A stretch of 64,000 nucleotides of DNA, taken from assembly GCF_034929435.1 (NCBI RefSeq), contig NZ_JAYFUM010000024.1, positions 1 through 64,000 of the forward strand. Reading direction: 5' to 3'. The notes under the pieces are model-generated. The model saw only the letters and a program-made list of their open reading frames with translations, made no database searches and was not told where the DNA came from. This document shows, in pieces, positions 28,771-38,153 of the stretch. The stretch is from Arcicella rigui (GTDB lineage Bacteria; Bacteroidota; Bacteroidia; Cytophagales; Spirosomataceae). A program made the translations under genes and the position numbers. How positions within the stretch are numbered: the stretch's first letter is position 1; each line of letters opens with the position of its first letter.

Positions 28771-29664
28771 TCACTCAGCCTTTACGTATTTCCTCCAATG
28801 ATGTTGTTCTTTGAATCCAAGTACTTCTCGGATTTTTCGATTAGAAAACAAGGCTTCGTGTTCGCCTAATTCACGAGTAAGTGGTACGTTGGGAAAAAAC
28901 CTTTCAACTAATTCTTTACTTGGAATAATAGCACCGTTGTGGTCATTTCCAGCATTAAAAATCTGAAAACCAAGCCCTTCTTTCTGTAAACATAAATTTA
29001 CAATTTGTCCTAAGTCACGGGCATCTATATAACAAAAAGCATTTCTGCGACGAACTTCAGGATTTTTAAAGTAATGTGGGAATAGTTCAGCGTATTCATG
29101 AGGTTCAATCACATTTCCGATTCGGAGAGCATAAATATCAATGCCTGAACGTCGCTGGAAACTCTGTGCCGTTTTTTCATTCACAACCTTTGATAATCCG
29201 TAACTATCCATAGGATCCACATCATAATCTTCTTCAAGTGGTAATGATTTCGGGTCAGTTTGTCCATCTGAAAAACAGATTCCATAGGTCGTTTCCGAAG
29301 AAGCAATAATAATCTTTTTAATACCCAGTTTAACAGCTGCCTCAATCACATTATACGTCCCTATGGTGTTCACTCGAAAGGTTTCATTATCTGGTTTAAT
29401 CAAAATTCTGGGAACTGCGGCAAAATGTACTACTGCATCAAATTTTGGTACGCCATTACCACCTTCCAATTCACCTAAGCCTATGTAAGAACTCATGGCA
29501 TTAAACATTTGTCCAGCATCCGTGATGTCAGCTATTAGGTTTTCAACCCCGACAAGATTCAAAGGTGTTATATCCACGTTCAGTACCTTGTGTCCTTGTT
29601 CGAGCAAATATGCAATTACGTACTTTCCTGCTTTTCCTGAACCACCTGTAAAAAGAATTCTCAT
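28771..29664 (-). CDS. NAD-dependent epimerase/dehydratase (extended SDR)
   Basis: 297 residues. Rossmann motif FTGGSGKAGKYV at the N-terminus, acidic residue in NVDITPLN for NAD, DAVVHFAAVP, and the active site IASSETTYGI with YGLSKVV (YxxxK). FCYIDARDLGQIV and FNAGND are typical of nucleotide-sugar or uronate-type epimerase/dehydrogenases. The length is short but complete for the uronate dehydrogenase-like or hypothetical group. Upstream of an aldo/keto reductase, it may modify a sugar released by the adjacent carbohydrate locus; this is inference. Confidence 0.85.
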   Translation of the reverse strand: MRILFTGGSGKAGKYVIAYLLEQGHKVLNVDITPLNLVGVENLIADITDAGQMFNAMSSYIGLGELEGGNGVPKFDAVVHFAAVPRILIKPDNETFRVNTIGTYNVIEAAVKLGIKKIIIASSETTYGICFSDGQTDPKSLPLEEDYDVDPMDSYGLSKVVNEKTAQSFQRRSGIDIYALRIGNVIEPHEYAELFPHYFKNPEVRRRNAFCYIDARDLGQIVNLCLQKEGLGFQIFNAGNDHNGAIIPSKELVERFFPNVPLTRELGEHEALFSNRKIREVLGFKEQHHWRKYVKAE

Positions 29665-29884
29665 TTTTTTATTTGTTTATTGAATTAATAAGGGTTTTAC
29701 TTGTTAATAACCCAAAGTTTCTGATTTGGTTTGGGCTACTCGACCCGATGAAAAATTACAATTAATCAAGATGGGAAAAATTTGAAGTTTCATCAGTAAC
29801 GAAGTTAAAAGTTTATTTTCAGGAATCCCATTAGCCAATAATTTAGCAAGACAAAACTTTATTTCAGAGTTTAATCGTTATAAC

Positions 29885-30010
29885 CTTTGAGGTACAAGGG
29901 TTCTCCCACGTGTCGAGTACTCGTTGACAGATAAAGGAAAAGCTCAAAAAAATGTGTTTATCGAAATGCCAGAATGGGTAAATACGTACCTTATATCTCC
30001 TCTTTTATGA
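29885..30010 (+). pseudogene. C-terminal fragment of an HxlR regulator
   Basis: From 29900 the plus strand reads VLPRVEYSLTDKGKAQKNVF, then IEMPEWVNTYLISPLL and a stop at 30008. This is the wing and last helix of the HxlR family. No winged-helix N-terminus can be read in any frame upstream, although weakly similar, frameshifted sequence may extend back to about 29750. A sister fragment is at 34108-34220. Confidence 0.7.
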
Positions 30011-30062
30011 ATGGCTAAATCGAAATCATTTGTGAGTGATGTTAAGCCTGTTTTTATAAAAG

Positions 30063-30971
30063 TCAATTAAAGGAAGCCCGAAATTCAAGTGGACTTTGCT
30101 TTGTTTTTGTCTTAAATAATTTATTAAACGACTGTGAATGTTCAAATCCCAAACCGAAGGCTATTTCACTAACAGATAATTCGGTAGTTGATAATTTATC
30201 TTTGGCTTTTTCAATGAGTTTTTCGTGAATATGCTCTTGTGTAGTTTTACCCGTAAGTTGTTTGAGCATGCTACTCAAATATTTGGCTGACAAATTTAAA
30301 TTATCTGCAAAATATTGCACAGTTGGAAGCCCATTTGAAAGCAATGCTTCATTATCAAAATAATCATTCAGAAGGTCTTCTAATTTACTAACAATACTAT
30401 TATTGGTAATTTTTCTTGCGATAAACTGGCGTTCATAAAATCGCTGTGCATAAGTAAATAGTAGTTCTAACTGAGCTATTACTACATCTTGGCTAAATTT
30501 ATCAATGTTGTTATTAAACTCTAATTTGATATTATCAACGATATTATTTATAATACTTTCTTCTTTTTCAGATAGAAAAAGGGCTTCATTGGTCGCATAC
30601 CCAAAATAATCGTATTGTTTTATTTTTTTAGCAAGTGCTGTATTCCATAAAAAATCAGGATGAATAAACATCATCCAACCTCGAAGGTCGGGAGGTGTAC
30701 CATTTTCTTCACCTCGCAGTATTTGTCCGGGCGACATAAAAGCCATTAATCCGCCATCAAAATCATACTTCTGTTGCCCATATAAAAGGTTATCACATCC
30801 ACGTTTTAGCGAAACAGCATAAAAGTCAAAAATGACAGCATTGACATTGCTTTCAGATTTTAAGTTAGCTACATCAATAATACTGATGAGTGGATGATGC
30901 GGATTTTGAAGCCCCAAAAGGCGGTATCCTTCATTAATTGTTTTGATTCTATATGGTTTTGAATGAGTCAT
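30063..30971 (-). CDS. AraC-family transcriptional regulator
   Basis: 302 residues. Same subfamily as the regulator at 6408: N-terminus with a HPLISIIDV segment, GGLMAFMSPGQILRGEE sensor motif, and the C-terminal helix-turn-helix pair (FADNLNLSAKYLSSMLKQLTG and ELSVSEIAFGLGFEHSQSFNKLF). It starts 6 bp after the stop of the 117-residue membrane protein gene, so the two form an operon. It may control the neighbouring redox genes. Confidence 0.88.
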   Translation of the reverse strand: MTHSKPYRIKTINEGYRLLGLQNPHHPLISIIDVANLKSESNVNAVIFDFYAVSLKRGCDNLLYGQQKYDFDGGLMAFMSPGQILRGEENGTPPDLRGWMMFIHPDFLWNTALAKKIKQYDYFGYATNEALFLSEKEESIINNIVDNIKLEFNNNIDKFSQDVVIAQLELLFTYAQRFYERQFIARKITNNSIVSKLEDLLNDYFDNEALLSNGLPTVQYFADNLNLSAKYLSSMLKQLTGKTTQEHIHEKLIEKAKDKLSTTELSVSEIAFGLGFEHSQSFNKLFKTKTKQSPLEFRASFN

Positions 30972-30977
30972 TTTTAA

Positions 30978-31331
30978 CTAAAGATTGTGTCGTTTGAAAG
31001 GATATTTTAATTTAATCATTATTAGGGAGATAGCAATAAATATCGTTTCCAACAGAGCTAATCCGTAATCTCCAGCTTTTAGCAATAAAACCTTTATCAG
31101 GATGTAAATCATAGCATTCAAAACATTGGCTAAAAAAAATGTTTGTGGAATACATAGCATCAATCCAATAAAGATAGATAAAACTCCAAAATAGGGCATG
31201 ACAGATTGTTGAACACCTAAATGATTCATTGTTTCGATTTGTTGAGGCGTTAATGGTTGAAATGCGTCCCAACCATGTTTTAAGCTCAGATATACGGATA
31301 GTACAAGTAAGATGACTGCTATGATTCTCAT
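30978..31331 (-). CDS. Small four-helix membrane protein
   Basis: 117 residues with four likely transmembrane segments: about residues 2-20, 45-62, 65-86 and 91-108. The C-terminus is basic (KLKYPFKRHNL). I do not recognise a named family with certainty; it resembles small DoxX-like or uncharacterised inner-membrane proteins. It lies 44 bp downstream of iorB-like and 6 bp upstream of the AraC gene on the same strand, which suggests a link to either. Confidence 0.7.
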   Translation of the reverse strand: MRIIAVILLVLSVYLSLKHGWDAFQPLTPQQIETMNHLGVQQSVMPYFGVLSIFIGLMLCIPQTFFLANVLNAMIYILIKVLLLKAGDYGLALLETIFIAISLIMIKLKYPFKRHNL

Positions 31332-31375
31332 ATTGCTATTTTTTATTTACTGAGGTCAAGTTTTAAACACATTGC

Positions 31376-33544
31376 TCAAGATTTACTTTCTTGAAAAGCC
31401 AATTGCAAAGGCAAAGACCTTAATCGTTTCCCTGTCAAGTTAAAAACCGCATTAGCGATGGCTGGGGCAATGGGTGCAATTGGCGGTTCGCCAACACCAG
31501 AAGGCATATCAGCCCCTTCGTGTAAAATTACTTCTATTTCGGGTGCATCACTCAGCCTAACTACTTGATAATTATGAAAATTGGTTTGTTCAAATTGCCC
31601 ATTTTCGATAGTACCTTGTTCGTACAGACTTGCACTTATTGCCATCATAGTAGCTCCTTCTACTTGCTGACGTATTCCATCTGGATTAATAATTTTTCCT
31701 GGGTCAATGGCTTGTATAACCTTGGTTACTTTAATCAAGCCGTCTATAATTTTAACCTCAACTACCGCCGCCGAAATTGTTTTACGGTCATCGCAAATAG
31801 CCAAACCACGCCCAATATCTGTCGGTTTTGATAAATGCCAGCCTGATTTTTCAGCTATTATTTCAAGTATTTTTTTTCTTCGTCCTAACTGAACTGTATC
31901 ATCACAATGGTCAATTCTAAACTTTAGCGGATTTTCATTCGCCTTATATGCCAATTCATCCATAAAACTTTCTATCGCAAAAGTATTAGCAAACATTCCC
32001 ACTCCTCGCCACATACTTGTTTCAAAAGGGAGATTGTTATGCCAAACGGTAGTCTTGATATTGGGAATTTGGTAAGCACATCGAGAGCCATGTCCTGCAA
32101 CTACAAAATCTGCTCCTAAAATAGGTTCTGCAATGGCAGGAAGAGCCTTGAACGCCATTGGTCCCGTAGCAATGTCATGTTCGAAAGCTAAAATTTTACC
32201 ATCTTTCCCCAGTTTCCCTTTTAAAACATGATGCGTGTTGGGTCTGACATATCCATTTTGAAATTCTTGCTGACGGGTATAAAGTAAGTGAACAGGTTTA
32301 CCTACGGCCTTTGATAACTTTACAGCCTCGACAACATTACTTTTGAATGATTTTCGTCCAAATCCACCTCCCAAATAAGCAGGTATAATGTCAATATTTT
32401 CTTTTTCGATGTCTAAAGCTTCTGAGACAACAGTTTGTATATAAGCTGGATTTTGAAAAGAGGTGTAAAGGGTTACTTTATTATCTTGATAATCAGCCAC
32501 GACAATTGAAGGCTCTAAACACGCATGAAAACCAATAGGTGTACGAAACTCGCCAATGATTGCTTGGTTGGATACTTTATTGGTATCACCATCATTTTGA
32601 ATATTTACTTCATTTCCATTACCGACAGTTATTAATTTTTCAATATCTTTTGTGTTGATATTTGGGGCAAAGTCCCAATCAGCTTTTATTCTTTCAACAG
32701 CCGTTTCAGCAGCAAATCGGGTAGTTGCTACTACACCAATCCAAGTATTTTCTTCAACTATTTTTAATACTCCCTTCGTATTTTTGGCATTGCTCGTATC
32801 AACACTTTTCAGTTTTCCATTAAAATAAGGACTGTAAAGTACTGCTCCATAAACCATATCGGGCAGAGTGACATCAATCCCATAAATAGGTTTCCCAAGA
32901 ATTTTATCTGGTAAATCAATTCTTTTGGCTTCTTTTCCTACATATTTAAAATTGTTGGAAGACCTTAATATAGGCTTTTGAGCAATTTCCCATTTACTAA
33001 TTTGCTTGGCTAAGTCAGCATAGGATATTTTCTTATCAGCACTTATCAACATTCCATCTTTTGTAGAGATGGAAGAAACTGGAATATCCCATAATTTAGA
33101 AGCTTGAAGTTTGAGCGTTTCTCGCAATGTAGCTGCAACTTCACGAATAATTACATAAAAAGATGATGTGCTATTGCTTACACCCGTATTTGAAAGTACA
33201 CCATTTTTAGAATTGGCATGAACTACTTTTATTTTATCAAGCTGAATATCTAATTCCTCAGCAGCAAGCATGGCAAAACCTGTAAAGATACCTTGTCCCA
33301 TTTCGACCTTTGGCGATTTTAAGGTAATAGTATTATCAGCATTCAATTCAAACCATAATTTTGGGTCTAAATCCGAAACATCTGCTCCTATTTCCATTTC
33401 GGAGACGATGTCACTAATTTTTCTTCTAATGGGTTGTCTTCCAAAATAGAGTAAAGCCAACACTCCCGTTAAGCCTGAACCAGATATTGCCAAAAAATTT
33501 CTTCTTGAAAATCCCTTTTTGTTTTTTTTATCAGTGTTTTCCAT
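31376..33544 (-). CDS. Molybdenum hydroxylase large subunit, IorB-like
   Basis: 722 residues of the xanthine dehydrogenase family (IorB/aldehyde dehydrogenase subgroup). The N-terminus GFSRRNFLAISGSGLTGVLALL is a twin-arginine signal, so the complex is probably exported folded to the periplasm. VEMGQGIFTGFAMLAAEEL and AYLGGGFGRKSFKS are molybdopterin cytosine dinucleotide binding motifs, and GVGEPPIAPIAPAIANAVF near the C-terminus carries the catalytic Glu. It overlaps the small [2Fe-2S] subunit gene by 14 bp. Members oxidise isoquinoline-type heterocycles or aldehydes. Electron acceptor and maturation (XdhC-like) genes are not in the window. Confidence 0.9.
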   Translation of the reverse strand: MENTDKKNKKGFSRRNFLAISGSGLTGVLALLYFGRQPIRRKISDIVSEMEIGADVSDLDPKLWFELNADNTITLKSPKVEMGQGIFTGFAMLAAEELDIQLDKIKVVHANSKNGVLSNTGVSNSTSSFYVIIREVAATLRETLKLQASKLWDIPVSSISTKDGMLISADKKISYADLAKQISKWEIAQKPILRSSNNFKYVGKEAKRIDLPDKILGKPIYGIDVTLPDMVYGAVLYSPYFNGKLKSVDTSNAKNTKGVLKIVEENTWIGVVATTRFAAETAVERIKADWDFAPNINTKDIEKLITVGNGNEVNIQNDGDTNKVSNQAIIGEFRTPIGFHACLEPSIVVADYQDNKVTLYTSFQNPAYIQTVVSEALDIEKENIDIIPAYLGGGFGRKSFKSNVVEAVKLSKAVGKPVHLLYTRQQEFQNGYVRPNTHHVLKGKLGKDGKILAFEHDIATGPMAFKALPAIAEPILGADFVVAGHGSRCAYQIPNIKTTVWHNNLPFETSMWRGVGMFANTFAIESFMDELAYKANENPLKFRIDHCDDTVQLGRRKKILEIIAEKSGWHLSKPTDIGRGLAICDDRKTISAAVVEVKIIDGLIKVTKVIQAIDPGKIINPDGIRQQVEGATMMAISASLYEQGTIENGQFEQTNFHNYQVVRLSDAPEIEVILHEGADMPSGVGEPPIAPIAPAIANAVFNLTGKRLRSLPLQLAFQESKS

Positions 33545-34004
33545 CGTTTTTTAATTTTGCAGCTAAAAGAATTACTTTAATAATTCGAGGATGCGTGCCA
33601 CATCGACAGATATTTGAAATACCGTTTTTAATATCCTCAACGGTAGGGTTAGGGTTTTCTGCTAAAAGTTTAGCGGCAGCCATCATAAAACCCGATTGAC
33701 AGTAACCACATTGTGGAACTTGAATATCAAGCCATGCCTGTTGTACTGGATGCAAGTGGGTTTCATCTTCGGAGAGGCCTTCGATAGTAGTTATTTTCTT
33801 CCCATTTGCCATTTGGACAGGGTAAGAACATGAGCGGATTAACTCTCCGTCAACATAAAGAGAGCAAGCCCCACATTGGGCTTTCCCACAACCAAACTTT
33901 GTTCCTTTGAGTTTTACCTCATCACGAATGAGCCAAAGCAAAGGCATATTAGACTCTACATCCAAAGTTGTGGGCTTGTTATTGATAGTTAGCGTCAGTT
34001 TCAT
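33531..34004 (-). CDS. [2Fe-2S] small subunit of molybdenum hydroxylase, IorA-like
   Basis: 157 residues, full length for the family. The plant-ferredoxin-type cluster is bound by Cys in FGCGKAQCGACSLYVDG and the upstream C-x-SYPV. The second cluster lies in CGYCQSGF and CRCGTHPRI. It transfers electrons from the molybdenum subunit encoded immediately downstream (14-bp overlap, translational coupling likely). There is no signal peptide; as in relatives it would travel with the Tat-exported large subunit. Confidence 0.92.
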   Translation of the reverse strand: MKLTLTINNKPTTLDVESNMPLLWLIRDEVKLKGTKFGCGKAQCGACSLYVDGELIRSCSYPVQMANGKKITTIEGLSEDETHLHPVQQAWLDIQVPQCGYCQSGFMMAAAKLLAENPNPTVEDIKNGISNICRCGTHPRIIKVILLAAKLKNDGKH

Positions 34005-34107
34005 ATTAAATCAATTGAGTAACTTTTATATAATTTTTTACTACTGCAATATTTATAAAAATTAGATAAAAGATGTAGCCCAAAGACATAATGTTGTAGC
34101 CAAAAGG

Positions 34108-34220
34108 AAGATGTCTATGCCGAAGTTCCCCCACGAGTTGAGTACTCGTTGACGGAGAAAGGGAAAGCACTAAAAAACGTGCTTATCGAAATGAGAGAGT
34201 GGGGCAATCAGTACGGGATA
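34108..34220 (+). pseudogene. C-terminal fragment of an HxlR regulator
   Basis: The plus strand reads AEVPPRVEYSLTEKGKALKN and then VLIEMREWGNQYGIQ, the conserved end of HxlR proteins. The N-terminal half is missing. It overlaps head-on the truncated 3' end of the hydrolase remnant on the other strand, so a deletion fused the two ends. It closely resembles the fragment at 29885. Confidence 0.7.
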
Positions 34221-34588
34221 CAGGAACATAAGACTTTGAGTAACCAAACCTCCATACGACCAACCCAATACATTAAACTGTTGAATACCTAAATAGTCAA
34301 GGAGTTTGATAATTTCTTTGGCTACGTCAATGGTATTTAAAGGAAGTTCGCCTTCCGAAAGACCAATACCCGAATAGTCGAAAATAATAACCGTATTTTG
34401 AACTGCTAATCCGTCTAAAAAAAGTGGGTCCCAAGTGTCTAAAACACCTCTAAATCTATTCACTAAAACAAGGTGTTCACCAGTACCAAACTGAGGATAT
34501 GCTCTTTTTTTACCATCAATCATGGCAAATTGAGTTGCTGCGGTTAAGGCTAAAGATTCTTTTTCGAGTAATTCTTATGTATTTTTCA
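34206..34588 (-). pseudogene. Truncated alpha/beta hydrolase, paralogue of 12973
   Basis: Reading from an ATG at 34588, the frame has MKNT then a TAA stop, then continues ELLEKESLALTAATQFAMID and GKKRAYPQFGTG. It matches the intact hydrolase at 12973 through NRFRGVLDTWDPLFLDGL, FDYSGIGLSEGELPL and GWSYGGL to FLYP, after which it is cut off. The acid and His of the triad are missing. Both a nonsense codon and a 3' deletion mark it as dead. Confidence 0.82.
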
Positions 34589-34641
34589 TCTGAGTTATTT
34601 TCTAAATTGTTAAGTGATTTGACAGGTTGTGTGAATCAATA

Positions 34642-34897
34642 TTAATGTCCGTGAGTGGCAATACTTACCTCTTTCCAAGCTTCAATTTCTTCGAGGCGAT
34701 TTTTATATACTTGATTCACCACATGGTAGGCGATTTTTCCTAATAATAATCTTTGAGGTGGATTTTCACTGTTGACTACTTTCAAAATGGCTTCTACGGT
34801 AGCTTCTGGTTTTCCCAAGTGGCTGGATTTTCGCCAGAGGCTGCAAAGGCTGAACGTACTGGTGCGTAGTCTTCGATGCTGGAACGACTAACCCATT
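34642..34897 (-). pseudogene. C-terminal SDR fragment
   Basis: The minus strand reads SIEDYAPVRSAFAASGENP and then, after a frame change near 34815, GKPEATVEAILKVVNSENPP and VYKNRLEEIEAWKEVSIATHG before a stop at 34642. It matches the end of the intact SDR at 14003 (NPEATGEAIL, VYAGRIAEWEQ). The Rossmann half and active site are absent. Confidence 0.75.
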
Positions 34898-35069
34898 TCA
34901 GCGGAAGAATAGCACAGAAATACGAAAGAGGGAGATTTGTGATAGAACCGTTGATTTGTGCCACAAAAAAAACTGATACCTGAGCTTTTCAACAAAGCTA
35001 TATTGAGCTTTCTAACAAAGAAGTCCCATGATTTTCAGATGAACTTTGCAGAAACAAAATTCAAGAAAA

Positions 35070-35956
35070 ATGACAAAGGTTTGGTTTATTACAGGTAGCT
35101 CAAAAGCCTTGCTTTAGAAGCACTAACAAACGGTGATAACGTAGTTGCCACCGCAAGAAATGTTTCACAACTAAATGATTTGGTGGAACAATTCCCTAAT
35201 CAGGTATTAGCTCTTCCGTTGGACGTAAGCAATAAGGTTCAGATTGACACTGCCGTTGCTGAAGCAGTAAATCATTTTGGTAAAATTGACGTATTGGTCA
35301 ATAATGCGGGATTTGGTATCACGGGTGCAGCCGAGGCATTTACTGATGAACAAGTTCGTAGTCAGTTAGAAGTGAACTTATACGCTCCTATCGAAATCAC
35401 TCGTGTTGTTTTACCTTTTATGCGTAAACAACGTTCTGGACGCATCCTTCAAATTAGTTCTATTGGTGGACGTGTCGGAAACCCAGGGCTAACCATGTAT
35501 CAAGCAGCCAAATTTGGTTTGGCAGGTTTTACTGAAGCACTAAGCAAAGAAGTAGCACCTTTGGGAATCAAAGTAACATCCATTGAACCGGGCGGTTTTC
35601 GTACCGACTGGGCTGGTGCATCTATGAGCTTTGCCGAAGATATCGAGGGTTATGAAACTACTGTCGGTGGTATGAAAGGATATATTTTATCAGGAAAATA
35701 TGTGCCTGTGGGAGACCCAGCCAAAGCTGCTAAAGTAATGTTTGAACTGGCATCACATCCAGAGCCACCTGTGCATTTGGTATTGGGAAGCGAAGCAACG
35801 GCTATTTTGAGAAGTGCTGATGAAAACCGAAAAGCTGAGTTTGAAAAATGGCTTGCCGTAAGTAACTCTACCGACCACGACGAAGCAGAGAGTATCTTTG
35901 AAACAGAAGAGGGTAGGAAGTTTTTGAGCAGTAGAGGAATTATTGAAAAAGCATAA
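35070..35956 (+). pseudogene. SDR gene broken by a 13-bp deletion in the cofactor motif
   Basis: The gene starts MTKVWFITGSS at 35070. After AGCTC the expected 13 bases encoding the end of S-RGFG are missing, so the frame runs into TAG. In the shifted frame the protein resumes KSLALEALTNGDNVVATARN and stays intact to 35956, with VNNAGFGI, QISSIGG, YQAAKFG and IEPGGFRTDW. About 290 residues originally. The lost segment is the glycine-rich NADP loop. A downstream TTG at 35180 gives 258 codons but lacks the cofactor motif, so activity is unlikely. Confidence 0.82.
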
Positions 35957-35965
35957 TTTCTTGTA

Positions 35966-36005
35966 TTTCAATCAACGAGCGAATTGATTCGCTCGTTGAT
36001 TGAAA
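35966..36005 (+). terminator. Hairpin terminator after the broken SDR
   Basis: Perfect 19-bp inverted repeat beginning TTTCAATCAACGAGCGAAT with a 2-nt centre, starting 10 bp past the SDR stop. Confidence 0.75.
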
Positions 36006-36061
36006 ATTCAAAGCTTGTGAAAATTGTATTAATACTGAAAACTGATTAATTTGAACCTAAT

Positions 36062-36904
36062 ATGAAAGCTGAAAACGAGAATAAAAAACGTGCGAGTATT
36101 ACCTACTCTTGCTATTACAAACAAAGCAGAGAAGGTTAGCAGTTTGTGCCTGACCATGTATTGAGTTACCAAATTACAGGCACTTCGATTCTCAGCGACG
36201 GAAATAGTCAGTATGAATCGGGTGAAGGAACTTTTCGTTTTATCAGACGCAATCAACTTCTAAAATTCAGCAAACATCCTCCTGCTAATGGTGAATACCA
36301 ATCACTGAGTATTTTCTTTACACAAGAAACTTTAAAAAGTTTTAGTTTAGCCTACGAAGTACTCTCTGAACAAAAGCCACACGAGCAGTTTATATTTAGC
36401 CTACAAACAAATTCTTTACTCGAAAGTTACGTCAATTCTTTACTGACCTATCGCCAAAGTACCATTTTGGAAAACGCCCAAATGGTTGATATAAAGCTAT
36501 ATGAAGGGATTTTGCTAATATTACAAACCAATCCTGCCTTAAAGGATATTTTGTTTGATTTTAATGACCCACACAAAATTGATTTGGAGTCATTCATGAA
36601 TAAAAATTATCATTTCAATGTTCATTTAGAGCGTTTTGCCTATCTTACAGGTAGAAGCCTGGCGACTTTTAAAAGAGATTTTGAGAAAGTATTTGGTGTT
36701 TCGCCGAGGCATTGGTTACAACAAAAACGCCTCAAAGAAGCCTATTATCTTATCCATGAGAAGGGAAAAATAGCTTGAGATATTTATCTTGATTTAGGCT
36801 TTGAAGACCTATCCCATTTCTCTTTTGCCTTTAAAAAAACGTATGGCGTTGCACCAACTAAACTAATATCCATTCAAGATAACAGTCTTCATTCCTCGAA
36901 CTGA
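36062..36904 (+). pseudogene. AraC-family regulator with two nonsense codons
   Basis: A 280-codon reading from the ATG at 36062 to the TGA at 36902 is interrupted by TAG at 36137-36139 (probably from GAG) and TGA at 36776-36778 (probably from TCA). Between them the protein is intact: sensor half ITGTSILSDGNSQYESGEG, first helix-turn-helix FAYLTGRSLATFKRDFEKVF. The second one lies after the last stop: DIYLDLGFEDLSHFSFAFKK. Two point nonsense mutations and no other frame change indicate recent loss, or suppression in an unusual strain. Confidence 0.85.
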
Positions 36905-36933
36905 TAACAGATTGGGGGATGAAGGCTAAAGTA

Positions 36934-37140
36934 TTACCCTGCAATTGACTCAATCGCAGGAAAGTCCACAGTAATTTTTGTGTTAGCAAAGACATAATTA
37001 GTAAATGTTCTTAGGGTAATTAATCCGATAAGCTCAATAAGGGCTTTTTCGTCGTAGCCTACTTCAAAAAAATGCTCTAAGGCTTCTTCACCGGCATTTC
37101 CTTTGTTGTTGGCAATAGATGTAATTCGAACAAGCTTCAT
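36934..37140 (-). pseudogene. C-terminal carboxymuconolactone decarboxylase-like fragment
   Basis: 68 residues: NNKGNAGEEALEHFFEVGYD, then KALIELIGLITLRTFTNYVFANTKI. This is the last part of AhpD/CMD-type peroxidase-related proteins. The helix with the CxxC redox pair, which lies upstream in full-length proteins (150-190 residues), is absent. The ATG at 37140 may be incidental. Most likely a 5'-truncated remnant. Confidence 0.65.
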
Positions 37141-37195
37141 TTACTTCAAAATTTATTATCTTGTAACCTCATTACTACAACAGCCATGGACAAAT

Positions 37196-37558
37196 TGACA
37201 CATTATAAAAGCGTTTCTGAATTACATGAAAAAAGTGGCTATCCGCCTCCTGCCAATCCTTTAATCAGTCTAATGCTTGAAAAAAATTAAATCAGGCTAC
37301 GTTTTGTACGGAAAAACCAAGTACAATAATAATGGTTCGATGGTTTTTATGAAACCACGTCAAATTATTGAAGTAAGTAATGTACAATTTGCCGAAAAAG
37401 GCTTTGTGATTTTTGTACATGAAGATTACTTAACGGGTTATAACCTACACAGCCTAATTAAAAAGTATGGCTATTTTGAATATGAAATCAATGAAGCATT
37501 GCACATTTCGCCTGCAGAAGAGGGAGTGTTCACAAAACTGTGTCGGTTGATTTATTAA
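37196..37558 (+). pseudogene. AraC-family regulator remnant lacking its DNA-binding half
   Basis: From the ATG at 37196 the frame reads MDKLTHYKSVSELHEKSGYP and PPANPLISLMLEKN then stops. In another frame from about 37277 it resumes KSGYVLYGKTKYNNNGSMVF, MKPRQIIEVS and YGYFEYEINEALHISPAEE. That is the sensor half of the subfamily seen intact at 6408 and 30063. A deletion around residue 35 removed part of the sensor, and the helix-turn-helix domain after about 37550 is gone. Confidence 0.78.
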
Positions 37559-38153
37559 GTTAGGTGGTTAGCAGTCTGTTCGTATAAATTTCCCTCCTAT
37601 TCCCAATCTCATTTTTAGTCGTTTTTTAATTTTCTCGATCATTGGAGTATTCCTCCTTTTTATAATAGAATGATTATCAATTCATTTTGACTTTTTTCTT
37701 AATTGTCATAGAAATAAGTACTATGCAAAGTTCTGCGTCAATAATGCCAGATTAATTTTTGTCATTAGTATTCTTTTTGTTAGAAGTAATATTAACCAAA
37801 ATAGGTTTTGATGACATAATTGATACAAGTTTTATAAGTCAAATTTCAGTGGCGAACCGTTCGGCGTCAGTATTTATCAATAGCATATTAACTGAGATAG
37901 TAGCGTTTTCAAACATTTTGGTTACTTGAAATTGATATGGCTATTATTAGTTATGATGCGACATTATAGAATCCTATGATGTAGATGATGAAGTGTATCA
38001 TGAAATAATCATACTGCTGCATTCATTTCACATCGTTTTACAAAACAAGCATTGGAGCAAAAATCCAATGGGTTTATCTCTACGTCGCTTCTTCCTTTTT
38101 TGTTTTAAATCCTATTTCTCGCCATGAATACCGATATTTTAATACAATTATGA
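37559..38153. other. Intergenic region between gene remnants and rep
   Basis: About 595 bp with no open frame that I can assign. It is AT-rich and has no strong hairpin or iteron-like repeat. It marks the junction between the decayed gene cluster and the replication module, so it may hold degraded insertion-sequence DNA, but I see no diagnostic motif. Confidence 0.45.

Noticed and set aside
35180..35956. Functional SDR starting at TTG 35180
   Set aside because: This shorter frame lacks the cofactor-binding strand and glycine motif. The true start at 35070 is separated by a 13-bp deletion.
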